Origin: a virus
DNA length: 48,730 nt
IMG/VR virus record: IMGVR_UViG_3300005935_000024
Span: 1-48,730 of that record
Strand: one strand, 5' to 3'
The notes under the pieces were generated by a model, which searched no databases, was not told the origin of the DNA, and saw only the letters and a list, made by a program, of their open reading frames with translations. Positions 38,082 to 45,999 of the stretch are shown in pieces. The first letter of the stretch is position 1, and every line of letters begins with the position of its first letter. A program made the translations under genes and the position numbers.

Positions 38082-38777
38082 TTATTTCCTTCTACTTTCC
38101 CACATCATTTTATCCGCACATGGCTTTGAACAAGTTTTCTTATACCTACCATTTTTGTATCATAATGGGTATGTATAAATTTCATATTCCTGCCCACAAA
38201 CTGGACATTCTAATTGGAAATGTTCTTGAATGGTTTTACCCTTATTCCAAGTATTTGTCAATTCCCCACTTGCAAATTTTTTCTTTTTTGTAACCTTTTG
38301 TTTCTCTGCACCAGCTAGGATTCTCGGATCATCATTGGTTAAACCTTCGTTTCACGGTTTTTGTCCTATGTGAGAATCACTATTCTTTTTCCTAGTTTCG
38401 GCCGTTTGTTTATGACCAGTTAAAGCGATAGAAACTTTTCGATTGCGTTCAGCTGAATGCCATGGTTGCCCGTTGTTATGCCTCGCCTCAACTATTTTCT
38501 TGGAAGCTTCAGGTGTGCATCCACCTTCACCACCCGGATATAAATTATACCCAATATTAATGGCATCAGTTTTTTTAATTCAATATATTTCCCTGATATT
38601 CAATTGTGTTTCATCCTCACATCGTTCTATAACTTCCTTGACAAAATTTTCCTTGCCGTATTTTTGTATTGCTTTTTTCAATATGGACCCCGAACCAATA
38701 TAGTCGGGGTTATCATATTTAGATTTCCCTATGTAGAATTTGCCGTTTAAGGCGTTTGTAGTTTTGTATATAATCAT
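38082..38777 (-). CDS. GIY-YIG homing endonuclease (three TGA-Trp)
   Basis: A 231-residue protein: MIIYKTTNALNGKFYIGKSKYDN...IGSGSILKKAIQKYGKENFVKEVIE is the GIY-YIG nuclease; then YNLYPGGEGGCTPEASKK, a NUMOD-like GHKQTAETRKKNSDSHIGQKPW-NEGLT, and a C-terminal CPVCGQEYE...CSKPCADK zinc finger. TGA codes Trp at residues 66 (38580-38582), 142 (38352-38354) and 206 (38160-38162). KPWNxG is the well-known NUMOD3 motif, so TGA must be Trp there. Start ATG 38777 follows GGAG. Confidence 0.85.
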
Positions 38778-38839
38778 TGTTTTCTCCTTCAATAATAAGT
38801 ATCATCGAGATGGGGAAAACACGCTATTACTTTAGCAAC

Positions 38840-39316
38840 CTATTTACTGAAGCGGTCAGCAATTTCCATGGCTGCCCAGGAGTCGGGTTTTCCAACTGCT
38901 GCGAAACCAGAACCTCTAATGTACCCAAGACACTCATTCATTACAGCGTTACTTGCATTGATTGGGTCGTCACTTACATCAGCGTGAATAGCCTCTACAC
39001 AGTAATTCATCTTCTCCAATATTGGATTTAACCAAATTGCAGTTTCCACTGACATGTGCGTTTCCTGGAAAATCTTTTGTCTAATGGAAATCTTGTAACT
39101 CAATTTTTCCGTGACTTCCTTGTAGTAACCCCGTCCACCCTTACCGTCAAACAGTATAACGATAGCGGTAATGTACTTGATTTTACCATGTTTTACTTGG
39201 CTGTCACTTCCAATGTACCAAGTCAATTCCTTTGTTGGTGCATTCGCGATATCAATCATCATAGTCTTTTCCAAGTCTTCGATTTCTTCGTGTGTGAATC
39301 TTTGCCATTGTGTCAT
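38840..39316 (-). CDS. RNase H-like protein, YkuK family
   Basis: A 158-residue protein: LTWYIGSDSQVKHGKIKYITAIVILFDGKGGRGYYKEVTEKLSYKISIRQKIFQE, then NYCVEAIHADVSDDPINASNAVMNECLGYIRGSGFAAVGKPDSWAAMEIADRF. This is the DUF458/YkuK family, which has an RNase H-like fold with acidic residues (GSDSQ, HADV). It may act on RNA or DNA; biological role unproven. Follows the GIY-YIG gene in transcription order reversed, i.e. upstream of it. Confidence 0.8.
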   Translation of the reverse strand: MTQWQRFTHEEIEDLEKTMMIDIANAPTKELTWYIGSDSQVKHGKIKYITAIVILFDGKGGRGYYKEVTEKLSYKISIRQKIFQETHMSVETAIWLNPILEKMNYCVEAIHADVSDDPINASNAVMNECLGYIRGSGFAAVGKPDSWAAMEIADRFSK

Positions 39317-39356
39317 TTTGTAACCCCTTTTTTTAGTTTAATTGGGTATAATAATG

Positions 39357-39439
39357 CGGAAGTACTAGGAATCGAACCTAGAACCCGTTTCCGAGCCACA
39401 CCTTAGCAGGGTGCTTGACGTGCCTATGTCGATACTTCC
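39357..39439 (-). tRNA. tRNA-Ser (GCU)
   Basis: Acceptor GGAAGTA/TACTTCC, anticodon stem GCACC/GGTGT, loop CTGCTAA (anticodon GCT), long variable arm, T arm CTAGG-TTCGATT-CCTAG. No CCA is encoded. Confidence 0.92.
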
Positions 39440-39479
39440 TTGTTAATAAATAGTTATTAGTGTATCCAAATACAATTAT

Positions 39480-40145
39480 TTATGCATCAATTGGATGTAA
39501 TTCTGGAATGAATACTTTTGTGATTGTAACATTCTCTGCAAATTCAAGTGGCGAATTCACATTTGTAAGGCGGTCAATTGCCATTCTATGTCGTGAATTC
39601 ATCGTATCTGTAATCTGATAAATTCCATCAACCGAATTCCCATACCCAGTAAGTTCAACATAATCACCCATTTCAAATTGACCCTTTCCATACGCTGGGT
39701 CATCCTTTGGAATTTGTGTACTGAGCCATTTGTGTAAATCCCAACTAATTGCAATCCATCTATGATTCGTAGCATCATCTGGGATAATTACTTTCATACT
39801 GGCCGTAGTAAGTGGGTCAGCGTCACATTGTTCTTCAACTGGATAGTAATTTGTCATCCGAACACTAAATGAAGTCGGTTTTACCAATTCGGATACCCTC
39901 TCTTCCAATTGTAATATGAGCAGATGTGCATCGAACAAATCCACCGTATTTCTAAATGTTTCTAAGTTGCCATGATTTATTTGTTTCTGCATTTCCCAAT
40001 TAGCAGGTTCCACCCATTTTTCATGATAGGTAAACAGTGATAACGAGGTTACTATCAAAGCCACCAATATTATTGTGATAATAAATTTCTTGGCGGTCAT
40101 GATAAGCATTGTTGGTATTTTAATTGGTACATCTTCGGTTCGCAT
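39480..40145 (-). CDS. Membrane-anchored 3D-domain protein
   Basis: A 221-residue protein starting at ATG 40145 (AAAGGAG; an in-frame ATG 30 bp upstream lacks one). A membrane segment (FIITIILVALIVTSLSLF, about residues 20-38) precedes a domain with the 3D pattern: VRMTNYYPVEEQCDADPLTTA, WIAISWDLHKWLS, GDYVELTGYGNSVDGIYQITDTMNSRHRMAIDRL. The 3D (MltA-like) fold carries three conserved Asp and is found in cell-wall lytic transglycosylases. A role in cell-wall opening from inside is possible; catalytic activity not proven. Confidence 0.75.
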   Translation of the reverse strand: MRTEDVPIKIPTMLIMTAKKFIITIILVALIVTSLSLFTYHEKWVEPANWEMQKQINHGNLETFRNTVDLFDAHLLILQLEERVSELVKPTSFSVRMTNYYPVEEQCDADPLTTASMKVIIPDDATNHRWIAISWDLHKWLSTQIPKDDPAYGKGQFEMGDYVELTGYGNSVDGIYQITDTMNSRHRMAIDRLTNVNSPLEFAENVTITKVFIPELHPIDA

Positions 40146-40202
40146 TGGAACTCCTTTATTGGTTAATGTGGACATAAATAGTCTTAATATTTATTTCCAG
40201 TG

Positions 40203-40274
40203 TAATCTCGGAAGGAGTCGAACCTTCATTTCGGGTTTAGGAAACCCACGCACTTTCCATTGTACTACGAGATC
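40203..40274 (-). tRNA. tRNA-Arg (CCU)
   Basis: Acceptor GATCTCG/CGAGATT, anticodon stem TGGGT/ACCCG, loop TTCCTAA (anticodon CCT), T arm GAAGG-TTCGACT-CCTTC. 72 nt, no CCA. Confidence 0.92.
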
Positions 40275-40303
40275 ATGTGTCCCCATTTAAGGGGACTAGT
40301 TGT

Positions 40304-41134
40304 TTATTTCTGGTACATCGGTTGAATTTCTCTGTTCCCTACATTGATAAGTAGGTCAACATTATCCTTTTCCTTAGCCATTTCGACGATTTCTCTCTGA
40401 ATTTCCAAACCACGTAGTTCAATATATTGTGCGTTTGACATTCCAAATTCATCACGGTATGCTTTATCGGCAATAGCTTTATTTGTTTCACGATCTTCTC
40501 GAGCAAGCTCAGCTTGAGCCCCAGCTTCTTCAGTCATAAATCGTTGTTTCTGTGCGGCCGTTTTAATAGTTTCATCAATAACAGCTTGTGGTGGTGTTAC
40601 TTTACCAACTGATACACGGTTGACATCAATCGGCACACCTTCGGTTGCTATATGATTTACAAGACCATCAAATGCAACTTGTTGCATTTCAAGAGCTATA
40701 ATTTCATTTGTGGTAAGATCAAACATTGTTTGCCCACGACCAAAATTACGAACGAATTCACGACCCTTTTTAGCTATTTTTTGCTTGTACCAATCTTTTC
40801 CAAAATTTTCAACAAGCTCTGCAGATTTACCCTTTTGAATCTGTAATTCAATATATACATCGAAATCTACTGGGTTATTGTCTTGTGTAATAAGATCAGT
40901 GAAAGTCTCTTTGTATTCCTGCGGATATACATTAAAAAATTCAGCATAACTCGTTAAAGCGTACCATTGTGTATCCCCAGCTGGAAATGATACGGGATGA
41001 ACTCCACCACTGCCAAAGAAAATTGGTTGCTTTATAATCACCAATTCCTGACCAGCATCCGCCGAATCAATACTACAGTTCATTACTGAAAACACCATCA
41101 TGAACATTAACAACACCAACATAAATTTTCTCAT
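40304..41134 (-). CDS. SPFH/prohibitin-like lipoprotein
   Basis: A 276-residue protein with an N-terminal hydrophobic signal and a Cys (LMFMMVFSVMNCS) that looks like a lipobox, then an SPFH/band-7 body: GQELVIIKQPIFFGSGGVHPVSFPAGDTQWY, VDFDVYIELQIQKG, and a C-terminal coiled-coil (AAQKQRFMTEEAGAQAELAREDRETNKAIADKAYRDEFG). SPFH proteins scaffold membrane microdomains and control FtsH-type proteases. A phage copy may protect phage membrane proteins or dampen host responses (inference). Confidence 0.75.
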   Translation of the reverse strand: MRKFMLVLLMFMMVFSVMNCSIDSADAGQELVIIKQPIFFGSGGVHPVSFPAGDTQWYALTSYAEFFNVYPQEYKETFTDLITQDNNPVDFDVYIELQIQKGKSAELVENFGKDWYKQKIAKKGREFVRNFGRGQTMFDLTTNEIIALEMQQVAFDGLVNHIATEGVPIDVNRVSVGKVTPPQAVIDETIKTAAQKQRFMTEEAGAQAELAREDRETNKAIADKAYRDEFGMSNAQYIELRGLEIQREIVEMAKEKDNVDLLINVGNREIQPMYQK

Positions 41135-41159
41135 TTTTTCTCCTTTGAGTTTTATGTGT

Positions 41160-41552
41160 TTATAACTTATCCAAGCCCGTTACCAACCAAGTAAACGGCG
41201 CTCGAATTGATTTGTCAAAATTGGCCATAATATTTATAGCCCCTGCAGGATTAAGGGAGTGGACATATATTGTCTCTTTATTACCCTTGACACCCTGTTC
41301 AACCAACCACTTTGCAAATTCAGAACCAGTATTTGGTTCCTGAATACTTACCATCTGTTCACCACCCAGATCATGGTCTAGAAAATACATTCCGAATTCT
41401 CCATTCCACACTTCAAATAATTTCTTGGCGGTGGCCACATCTTCTGCAGCAATAATATTGTAATCGTATGAGTCCAACAATCTTGACATATTGTTATGGA
41501 ACCATTCCATTCTATTCATATCATCTTCTAGTATAAAAACATTCATTGTCAT
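41160..41552 (-). CDS. Cyclic-phosphate-processing receiver-like domain (cREC)
   Basis: A 130-residue protein: MNVFILEDDMNRMEWF, then MYFLDHDLGGEQ, TGSEFAKWLVEQ, IYVHSLNPAGAINIMANFD. This is the stand-alone cREC family (receiver-like fold), which comparative-genomics work has proposed to process ADP-ribose cyclic phosphate made by KptA/Tpt1. The DD, LDHDLG and HSxNPAG motifs are clear. With KptA at 46.0 kb and the macrodomain at 26.5 kb the chain is complete. Enzymatic role is predicted from the literature, not proven here. Confidence 0.8.
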   Translation of the reverse strand: MTMNVFILEDDMNRMEWFHNNMSRLLDSYDYNIIAAEDVATAKKLFEVWNGEFGMYFLDHDLGGEQMVSIQEPNTGSEFAKWLVEQGVKGNKETIYVHSLNPAGAINIMANFDKSIRAPFTWLVTGLDKL

Positions 41553-41568
41553 AATTTTTCCTTTATTG

Positions 41569-41639
41569 TGGGCCCGTGGAGAATCGAACTCCCGTCGGAG
41601 GATTATGAGTCCCCTGCTCTGCCACTAAGCTACAAGCCC
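41569..41639 (-). tRNA. tRNA-Met/Ile (CAU)
   Basis: Acceptor GGGCTTG/CGGGCCC, anticodon stem GGGGA/TCCTC, loop CTCATAA (anticodon CAT). Elongator Met or lysidine-modified Ile cannot be told apart here. No CCA. Confidence 0.9.
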
Positions 41640-41652
41640 TGGGGTTATACCC

Positions 41653-42255
41653 TTATTTGGATTTCCCACCGATGATTGAATCAATTATTCCATATTCTAA
41701 GGCTTCTTCAGCCGACATGAAAAAATTACGATCCGCGTCTTTTTCAACCTTATTTAGTCTTTGACCACAAAATTTGGCGAGCATCTGATTCATTTTCTTT
41801 TTGGTTTTCATAATTTCCTCAGCCGCGATAATCATATCTGAAGCTTGTCCGTATGTTCCACCGCTTGGTTGGTGAATCATGACTTTGGAATTTGGTAATG
41901 CAAACCGTTTACCCTTTTCTCCAGCCGCTAATAGGAAAGCTCCCATGCTATACGCTTGCCCAACAACAATTGTGGATACATCAGGCTTGATGAAATTCAT
42001 CGTATCCATAATGGCCATACCAGATGTAATAATTCCACCGGGGCTGTTTATATAGATGTTGATATCTTTTTCACTATCTTCTGATGTCAGAAAAAGCAAT
42101 TGAGCAATTACCAATGATGCAACATTGTCATCAATCGGTGTACTCATAAAAATAATTCGGTCTTTTAAGAGCCGACTGTAAATATCATAAGATCGTTCAT
42201 TTCTACCATTCTGCTCAACCACCATCGGGATAAGCTGATTTGTCTCGTTTCCCAT
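41653..42255 (-). CDS. clpP: ClpP-type serine protease subunit
   Basis: A 200-residue ClpP with the catalytic Ser in [16 protein letters not shown], His in MIHQPSGG and Asp in [25 protein letters not shown]. The usual ASSMG is AYSMG, but the Ser and Met remain. ClpP degrades proteins with a Clp ATPase; no ClpX/ClpA is seen here, so it would use the host's or replace host subunits. It could also degrade proteins tagged by the phage tmRNA, which ends VAA. Confidence 0.93.
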   Translation of the reverse strand: MGNETNQLIPMVVEQNGRNERSYDIYSRLLKDRIIFMSTPIDDNVASLVIAQLLFLTSEDSEKDINIYINSPGGIITSGMAIMDTMNFIKPDVSTIVVGQAYSMGAFLLAAGEKGKRFALPNSKVMIHQPSGGTYGQASDMIIAAEEIMKTKKKMNQMLAKFCGQRLNKVEKDADRNFFMSAEEALEYGIIDSIIGGKSK

Positions 42256-42861
42256 TTAATCCTCCATTTCCAAAATCGGAAGTGCCATATTGACACCGTT
42301 CGTATTGGATTGTTCTGCTTGTTCAATATCAAATAATTCTACTGTCTTTAGTGGAAATTCCCCAATCAGGTTTACCCCACCATAACCTTGTTCCGTTCTT
42401 TTAACATCCGCATACCTGCCATTCAACTCACCCTTTTCAAATCCCACATAGAATTCCAATTGGCTAGTATCCAAATTTACAATATATGCATATTCACAAA
42501 ATAACGAATCTTCTAAAAACGACCTACCTTCTGCCATAAAACCGACTTCAGAATACGCTCCTAAAAGACCTTGTGCTTTTCTCAGTAAACAATACCAATC
42601 TTCATCAGATTGAGTTGCCACATTCCCATCATACCACCCAGCGTCCTTGCATAACTGCTTTTGAACTGTTGTGGGTTTATCATTTTCATCCACCATTTGA
42701 ATGGCGTCGAAATCTGCATTCAATAGAGCCGAATCTCGGTTTCTATTCTCCAAATATTCAATAACATTTTTACCCAATTCACTTGGATAAGAATCGAAAT
42801 GATTATATGTTACTTTGTGTTGTCCATTTCTAATGAATCCGAGCGATCCTCGTGTTCCCAT
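42256..42861 (-). CDS. Conserved hypothetical protein (MGTRG family)
   Basis: A 201-residue protein beginning MGTRGSLGFIRNGQHKVTYNHFDSYPSELGKNVIEYL, a start that recurs in a conserved family of phage and bacterial proteins of unknown function. Its start lies 52 bp inside the preceding gene, yet the conserved N-terminus supports it. It ends 1 bp before clpP. Role unknown. Confidence 0.75.
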   Translation of the reverse strand: MGTRGSLGFIRNGQHKVTYNHFDSYPSELGKNVIEYLENRNRDSALLNADFDAIQMVDENDKPTTVQKQLCKDAGWYDGNVATQSDEDWYCLLRKAQGLLGAYSEVGFMAEGRSFLEDSLFCEYAYIVNLDTSQLEFYVGFEKGELNGRYADVKRTEQGYGGVNLIGEFPLKTVELFDIEQAEQSNTNGVNMALPILEMED

Positions 42862-43157
42862 ATACCTACTCCATTTTTGTAATAATCAGGCATGTCATCG
42901 TATTCCAGATTAGTCTGACCATTTTCATGTTTGTCCATTAACTCTTTTAATTGTTCTGGGGTAACTTCTTCTACACTATATGCAAATGAGGCTCCGCCCA
43001 ATCTTGACCCATCTCTTGCGGCATGGCTAGCATCGTATGGGTAATTCATAAACCATTCACCAGCGATTCGTTTCAAATCTTCTTCAGAATGGTAACCATC
43101 AATTACATAGTGATGCACAGCATGTACCCGCAAATACGAGTATTGTTTTTTAGACAC
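42810..43157 (-). CDS. Hypothetical protein behind promoter D
   Basis: 115 residues starting at GTG 43157 after AAGGAGA: MSKKQYSYLRVHAVHHYVIDGYHSEEDLKRIAGEWFMNYPYDASHAARDG. First gene behind promoter D. It overlaps the next gene by 52 bp in another frame. No family recognised. Confidence 0.65.
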   Translation of the reverse strand: MSKKQYSYLRVHAVHHYVIDGYHSEEDLKRIAGEWFMNYPYDASHAARDGSRLGGASFAYSVEEVTPEQLKELMDKHENGQTNLEYDDMPDYYKNGVGIWEHEDRSDSLEMDNTK

Positions 43158-43183
43158 TTAATGTCTCCTTTTTATCGTACCAC

Positions 43184-43212
43184 AAGATACAAGATAAAAA
43201 CGACAAAGTCAA
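43184..43212 (-). promoter_or_regulatory. Sigma-70-type promoter D
   Basis: -35 TTGACT at 43207-43212, 17-bp spacer, -10 TATCTT at 43184-43189, upstream AAAATAACAG. Part of the five-copy promoter family. Confidence 0.85.
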
Positions 43213-43215
43213 CTG

Positions 43216-43818
43216 TTATTTTATAAATTGTCTATTTAATTCGGTGATTTTCTCACGATTTGCACCAGGAACCCAAGGGCTTTCAGCCTCAAGTCGTGCT
43301 TTCATTTCGGCTCTGATAGCCTCTTTATGTTTCATTTTCTTTACAACTGTGCTCCAATGAATTGGAGTGTAATTCCAAAGGTCGGTCCCAACATCAAAAG
43401 ATAGCTTATCTTCCCATTCAGTCGCGTTACCATGTGAGTGACCATATAGATGCCACGCACCATGAAACGACTTATTCCATTCATTCATTTGATAATGGCA
43501 CATTGTAACCGATTGTCTTTCGATCCTTGTGTCATATAGTGGCTTGATGAACTCAAACCTTTTCTTAGCAATACTGTTAAGGGTATCGTGATTCCCTATG
43601 ATCAATATCTTATTTCCGTTTAGTCTATCCATCCAATAATCTGGACGCGTCCATGCAAAATCCCCTAGGACATATACAAGGTCACCATCCGATACAACCG
43701 AATTCCAATTTCTAACCAACACTTCGTTCATCTCATTAACATTTTCAAACGGCCTATCACAGTGCCGTATGATGCTCTGATGAGCGAAGTGGAGATCAGC
43801 TGTAACAAATCGTTCCAT
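43216..43818 (-). CDS. Calcineurin-like metallophosphoesterase
   Basis: A 200-residue protein: FVTADLHFAHQSIIRHCDRPF, VYVLGDFAW, ILIIGNHD, TMCHYQM, WHLYGHSHGN are the metal-binding motifs (DxH, GDxxx, GNHD, H, GHxH). The family includes phosphodiesterases and phosphatases of nucleotides or cyclic phosphates. It starts within a TAATG overlap with the 51-residue gene. Substrate unknown; in this neighbourhood a cyclic-phosphate or RNA-end substrate is possible. Confidence 0.87.
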   Translation of the reverse strand: MERFVTADLHFAHQSIIRHCDRPFENVNEMNEVLVRNWNSVVSDGDLVYVLGDFAWTRPDYWMDRLNGNKILIIGNHDTLNSIAKKRFEFIKPLYDTRIERQSVTMCHYQMNEWNKSFHGAWHLYGHSHGNATEWEDKLSFDVGTDLWNYTPIHWSTVVKKMKHKEAIRAEMKARLEAESPWVPGANREKITELNRQFIK

Positions 43819-43973
43819 TATTTTCCCTTATAGTGGATGTATTCCTTGGGAACCATACATTCAGTTCCATTGTAGTTTACAACTACCACTTCTTCATTTG
43901 GGGCCATATCTCTCCCTGTAATTGGGTTGACGCCATTTTCAATCCTACTCAAAATCAGTTCATTCAGATTCAT
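43818..43973 (-). CDS. Small hypothetical protein
   Basis: 51 residues: MNLNELILSRIENGVNPITGRDMAPNEEVVVVNYNGTECMVPKEYIHYKGK, with AAGG upstream of ATG and TAATG overlap with the phosphoesterase. Its start overlaps the end of the DUF4326 gene. The GVNPITGRD motif suggests a small ligand-binding or single-strand nucleic-acid-like fold but is not identifiable. Confidence 0.6.
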   Translation of the reverse strand: MNLNELILSRIENGVNPITGRDMAPNEEVVVVNYNGTECMVPKEYIHYKGK

Positions 43974-44262
43974 CTGCATTTTCCTTTTTTTCCAAATTAT
44001 TTACCAGTTCTATTAATATTTCACCATGACATGCTTTTGGTTTACACCAACACCCCAATGTTTTTCCTTTTAATTCGTGCAATGTACTCATTAGATGTGG
44101 TTGTCTAACCACCCACCATTTGTACATTTCAATTGCTTCTTCTCGAGTATCCACTTTGTACCGAGCCTGTGCTTCACCATCATGGGTAAATGGGTTTCCC
44201 CACTTTGTAGGTCGGCCGATGTAAATATCAAACGGAGATTTTTTACAATGCACAACTTTCAT
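43960..44262 (-). CDS. DUF4326 protein (apparent TGA stop)
   Basis: 100 residues from ATG 44262 (after GGGG): MKVVHCKKSPFDIYIGRPTKWGNPFTHDGEAQARYKVDTREEAIEMYKWWVVRQ...LKGKTLGCWCKPKACHGEILIELVNN. IGRPxxWGNPF and CWCxPxxCHGE are the DUF4326 signature. It ends ADESE-TGA; with TGA as Trp five more residues follow to TAG at 43945. The overlap with the next gene works either way. Function of DUF4326 is not established. Confidence 0.8.
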   Translation of the reverse strand: MKVVHCKKSPFDIYIGRPTKWGNPFTHDGEAQARYKVDTREEAIEMYKWWVVRQPHLMSTLHELKGKTLGCWCKPKACHGEILIELVNNLEKKENADESE

Positions 44263-44423
44263 TATATCCCCAACTCTTTCTCTGACCAAATTTGAAAATT
44301 CCAATCATTCTTTTTTGCAAATTTTTTCATTGCAGTTATTTTTATCGGGTTATTCCACATGTTTATGGTCGCTTCCGGCTTAACTTCAATTAATTTTGGT
44401 TTGTCATTTTTATAATAAACCAA
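44262..44423 (-). pseudogene. C-terminal fragment of a TnsA/head-completion-type nuclease
   Basis: A 53-residue frame from TTG 44423: LVYYKNDKPKLIEVKPEATINMWNNPIKITAMKKFAKKNDWNFQIWSEKELGI. The KPKLIEVKPE and FQIWSEKEL pattern is the C-terminal half of the nuclease fold of TnsA-like phage enzymes, where a D/E-VKP active site follows an N-terminal domain. Here only 19 bp separate the frame from the tRNA-Gly gene and a TAA blocks extension, so the N-terminus is missing. It ends TAATG onto DUF4326. Confidence 0.5.
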
Positions 44424-44441
44424 TTTTTTACATTATTCAAG

Positions 44442-44513
44442 TGTGGTATGGGAGAATCGAACTCCCGTCTAATGATCGGCAATCACTCATAATAACCACT
44501 ATACGAATACCAC
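44442..44513 (-). tRNA. tRNA-Gly (GCC)
   Basis: Acceptor GTGGTAT/ATACCAC, anticodon stem AGTGA/TCATT, loop TTGCCGA (anticodon GCC), T arm CGGGAG-TTCGATT-CTCCC. 72 nt. Confidence 0.92.
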
Positions 44514-44518
44514 TGTTG

Positions 44519-44601
44519 CGGAGAATGCAGGAATTGAACCTACAACCCGTTTCCGAGCCACACCTTTCCAAGATGCTTGACTTTCCAATGTCGAATTCTC
44601 C
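44519..44601 (-). tRNA. tRNA-Ser (GGA)
   Basis: Acceptor GGAGAAT/ATTCTCC, anticodon stem GCATC/GGTGT, loop TTGGAAA (anticodon GGA), long variable arm GGCTCGGAAACGGGTT, identical to that of tRNA-Ser (GCU). 83 nt. Confidence 0.92.
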
Positions 44602-44674
44602 ATTAAAATTTCTATTTCACGACCTTCTATAAAGTCCCCGATTGTACACATTAACGGGTGTTTTCCCCTCTAAT

Positions 44675-44690
44675 GTCCCTAACGAGGGAC
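44675..44690. other. Short hairpin after the 44.7-kb gene
   Basis: GTCCCT-AACG-AGGGAC is a 6-bp stem with tetraloop, 4 bp past the stop of the 116-residue gene and before tRNA-Ser. No T run follows, so it may be an RNA-processing or stability element rather than a terminator. The rest of 44602-44693 shows no gene. Confidence 0.5.
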
Positions 44691-44693
44691 TTA

Positions 44694-45044
44694 CTACCCT
44701 ATACCAAATCCCATAACACGTTCATAGAATTTAGGTTTATCCGTCGGACTCCACTTCTCAGTTTCATTGTCATACGAAAACCATTGTTCACCATCATCTC
44801 CAGGATATGGATAAATACCGGGGCCAATTTCTTCAATTACTGCCAAATTGTAATATCCATCTTCGGATAAGAATGTCCCACCACCCATTACACATGCGAT
44901 GGCATTGGATTCTTCTGGATACCAAGCTACACATCTTGTTTTGGTTTTTGGGTAATCTTCAACCTTAAAATCTTTTGACCATGTATCTAAACCTTGAGAT
45001 TCCACTGGTACAAAGATTGTTGTTACTACATAAATTTTTTCCAT
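44694..45044 (-). CDS. Hypothetical protein
   Basis: 116 residues from ATG 45044 (MEKIYVVTTIFVPVESQGLDTWSKDFKVEDYPKTKTRCVAWYPEESNAIACVMGGGTFLSEDGYYNLAVIEEIGPGIYPY). The start is chosen because the preceding gene ends 2 bp upstream and the longer frame would run through it. Mixed alpha/beta, several Trp and Tyr. Family unknown. Confidence 0.6.
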   Translation of the reverse strand: MEKIYVVTTIFVPVESQGLDTWSKDFKVEDYPKTKTRCVAWYPEESNAIACVMGGGTFLSEDGYYNLAVIEEIGPGIYPYPGDDGEQWFSYDNETEKWSPTDKPKFYERVMGFGIG

Positions 45045-45045
45045 C

Positions 45046-45576
45046 TTAATCCCAAAGAGCGTGGAAATGTTCCTTGAACAAATCGAACGCCCTATCCCTT
45101 TTTTCTTTACTGATAATTTCACAGTGTGGTTTCTGATATACTTTTTTCATGTGGTCGGGCAATTTGTCAAAATCCTCTTGGAAAATTGCAAATCCATCAG
45201 TCATTTTATCGGCCAATTCGAAGCCCTCAATCATCTCATCTAATATTTTTTTCCATTCATCGAATGAATCAATTGTGGATGGGTGCCCATGAGTTTTCTC
45301 ACGTAGTTCCTTTAGTGGAGGTAGAATAACTTTACAAAAATGATAATCCAAGCTCCAATGTGCTGATTCATCATATCCCCTAATGGCTCTCTGAAGAGGC
45401 CGTTTGATGTATGTTCTGTATGGTGCATTGTTGAAAAATCTATAAACTGGCCAATATGTATGGTCAGTAATGGCATCCCATATTTTTACTAACATTGTTC
45501 TATCCGCCTTTTCTTGTGCCCATCGGGCTTCCATTTGTTCCCACGTTTCGGCTTTATTTAATTTTCTTTTAGTCAC
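45046..45576 (-). CDS. Conserved phage hypothetical protein
   Basis: A 176-residue, Trp-rich, helical protein: MTKRKLNKAETWEQMEARWAQEKAD...TYIKRPLQRAIRGYDESAHWSLDYHFCKVILPPLKELREKTHG. The RGYDxxxxWxLDxHFxxxxxPxLKxLRE pattern occurs in many phage proteins of unknown role. All Trp are TGG. Upstream are two tRNA genes. Confidence 0.7.
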   Translation of the reverse strand: MTKRKLNKAETWEQMEARWAQEKADRTMLVKIWDAITDHTYWPVYRFFNNAPYRTYIKRPLQRAIRGYDESAHWSLDYHFCKVILPPLKELREKTHGHPSTIDSFDEWKKILDEMIEGFELADKMTDGFAIFQEDFDKLPDHMKKVYQKPHCEIISKEKRDRAFDLFKEHFHALWD

Positions 45577-45589
45577 ATTTTTCTCCTTG

Positions 45590-45663
45590 AGCTCTTAAAC
45601 GGTTTCGAACCGATGCTTGGACATTACGAAAGTCCTGTACTAATCCAATTATACTATAAGAGC
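45590..45663 (-). tRNA. tRNA-Thr (CGU)
   Basis: Acceptor GCTCTTA/TAAGAGC, loop TTCGTAA (anticodon CGT), anticodon stem GGACT/TGTCC with one T:T mismatch, T arm with one mismatch. The discriminator is T. Reasonable but not perfect. Confidence 0.8.
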
Positions 45664-45670
45664 AATTGTC

Positions 45671-45740
45671 CTGCCACGTGGAATCGAACCACGATCTCAT
45701 GAATACCACACACGAATTCTACCATTAAACTATAGCAGGA
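45671..45740 (-). tRNA. tRNA, probably Thr (GGU)
   Basis: Acceptor CCTGCTA/TGGCAGG, T arm CGTGG-TTCGATT-CCACG, anticodon stem CGTGT/TCATG (31:39 T:T mismatch), loop GTGGTAT. With U33 the anticodon reads GGT (Thr). The C1-G72 pair is atypical for Thr, so identity is uncertain. Confidence 0.65.
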
Positions 45741-45745
45741 TTATA

Positions 45746-45988
45746 CTAGCCAACTTTCATATCAAAATTGGCAATTAAATTTTTAACTTTATGGGGTTCT
45801 TCATGTGCCCCGCCCAAAATATAAAATTTATTCAGGGTAGCTTTCTCACCCATCATTTTCTGAAGTTTAACAGCTATCTCAAATAGCGTTTCGTCATCGA
45901 CTTCGAAATCCGCATTAATATCAACACAATATGTAAACAGAAGTGCCTCAATTATTGCATTCATTTCAACTTTACTTAACTTATCCAT
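45746..45988 (-). CDS. Small hypothetical protein
   Basis: 80 residues from ATG 45988, which follows GGAGG by 5 bp: MDKLSKVEMNAIIEALLFTYCVDINADFEVDDETLFEIAVKLQKMMGEKATLNKFYILGGAHEEPHKVKNLIANFDMKVG. Helical. It starts 12 bp after the KptA stop. No family recognised. Confidence 0.6.
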   Translation of the reverse strand: MDKLSKVEMNAIIEALLFTYCVDINADFEVDDETLFEIAVKLQKMMGEKATLNKFYILGGAHEEPHKVKNLIANFDMKVG

Positions 45989-45999
45989 AGTAACCTCCA

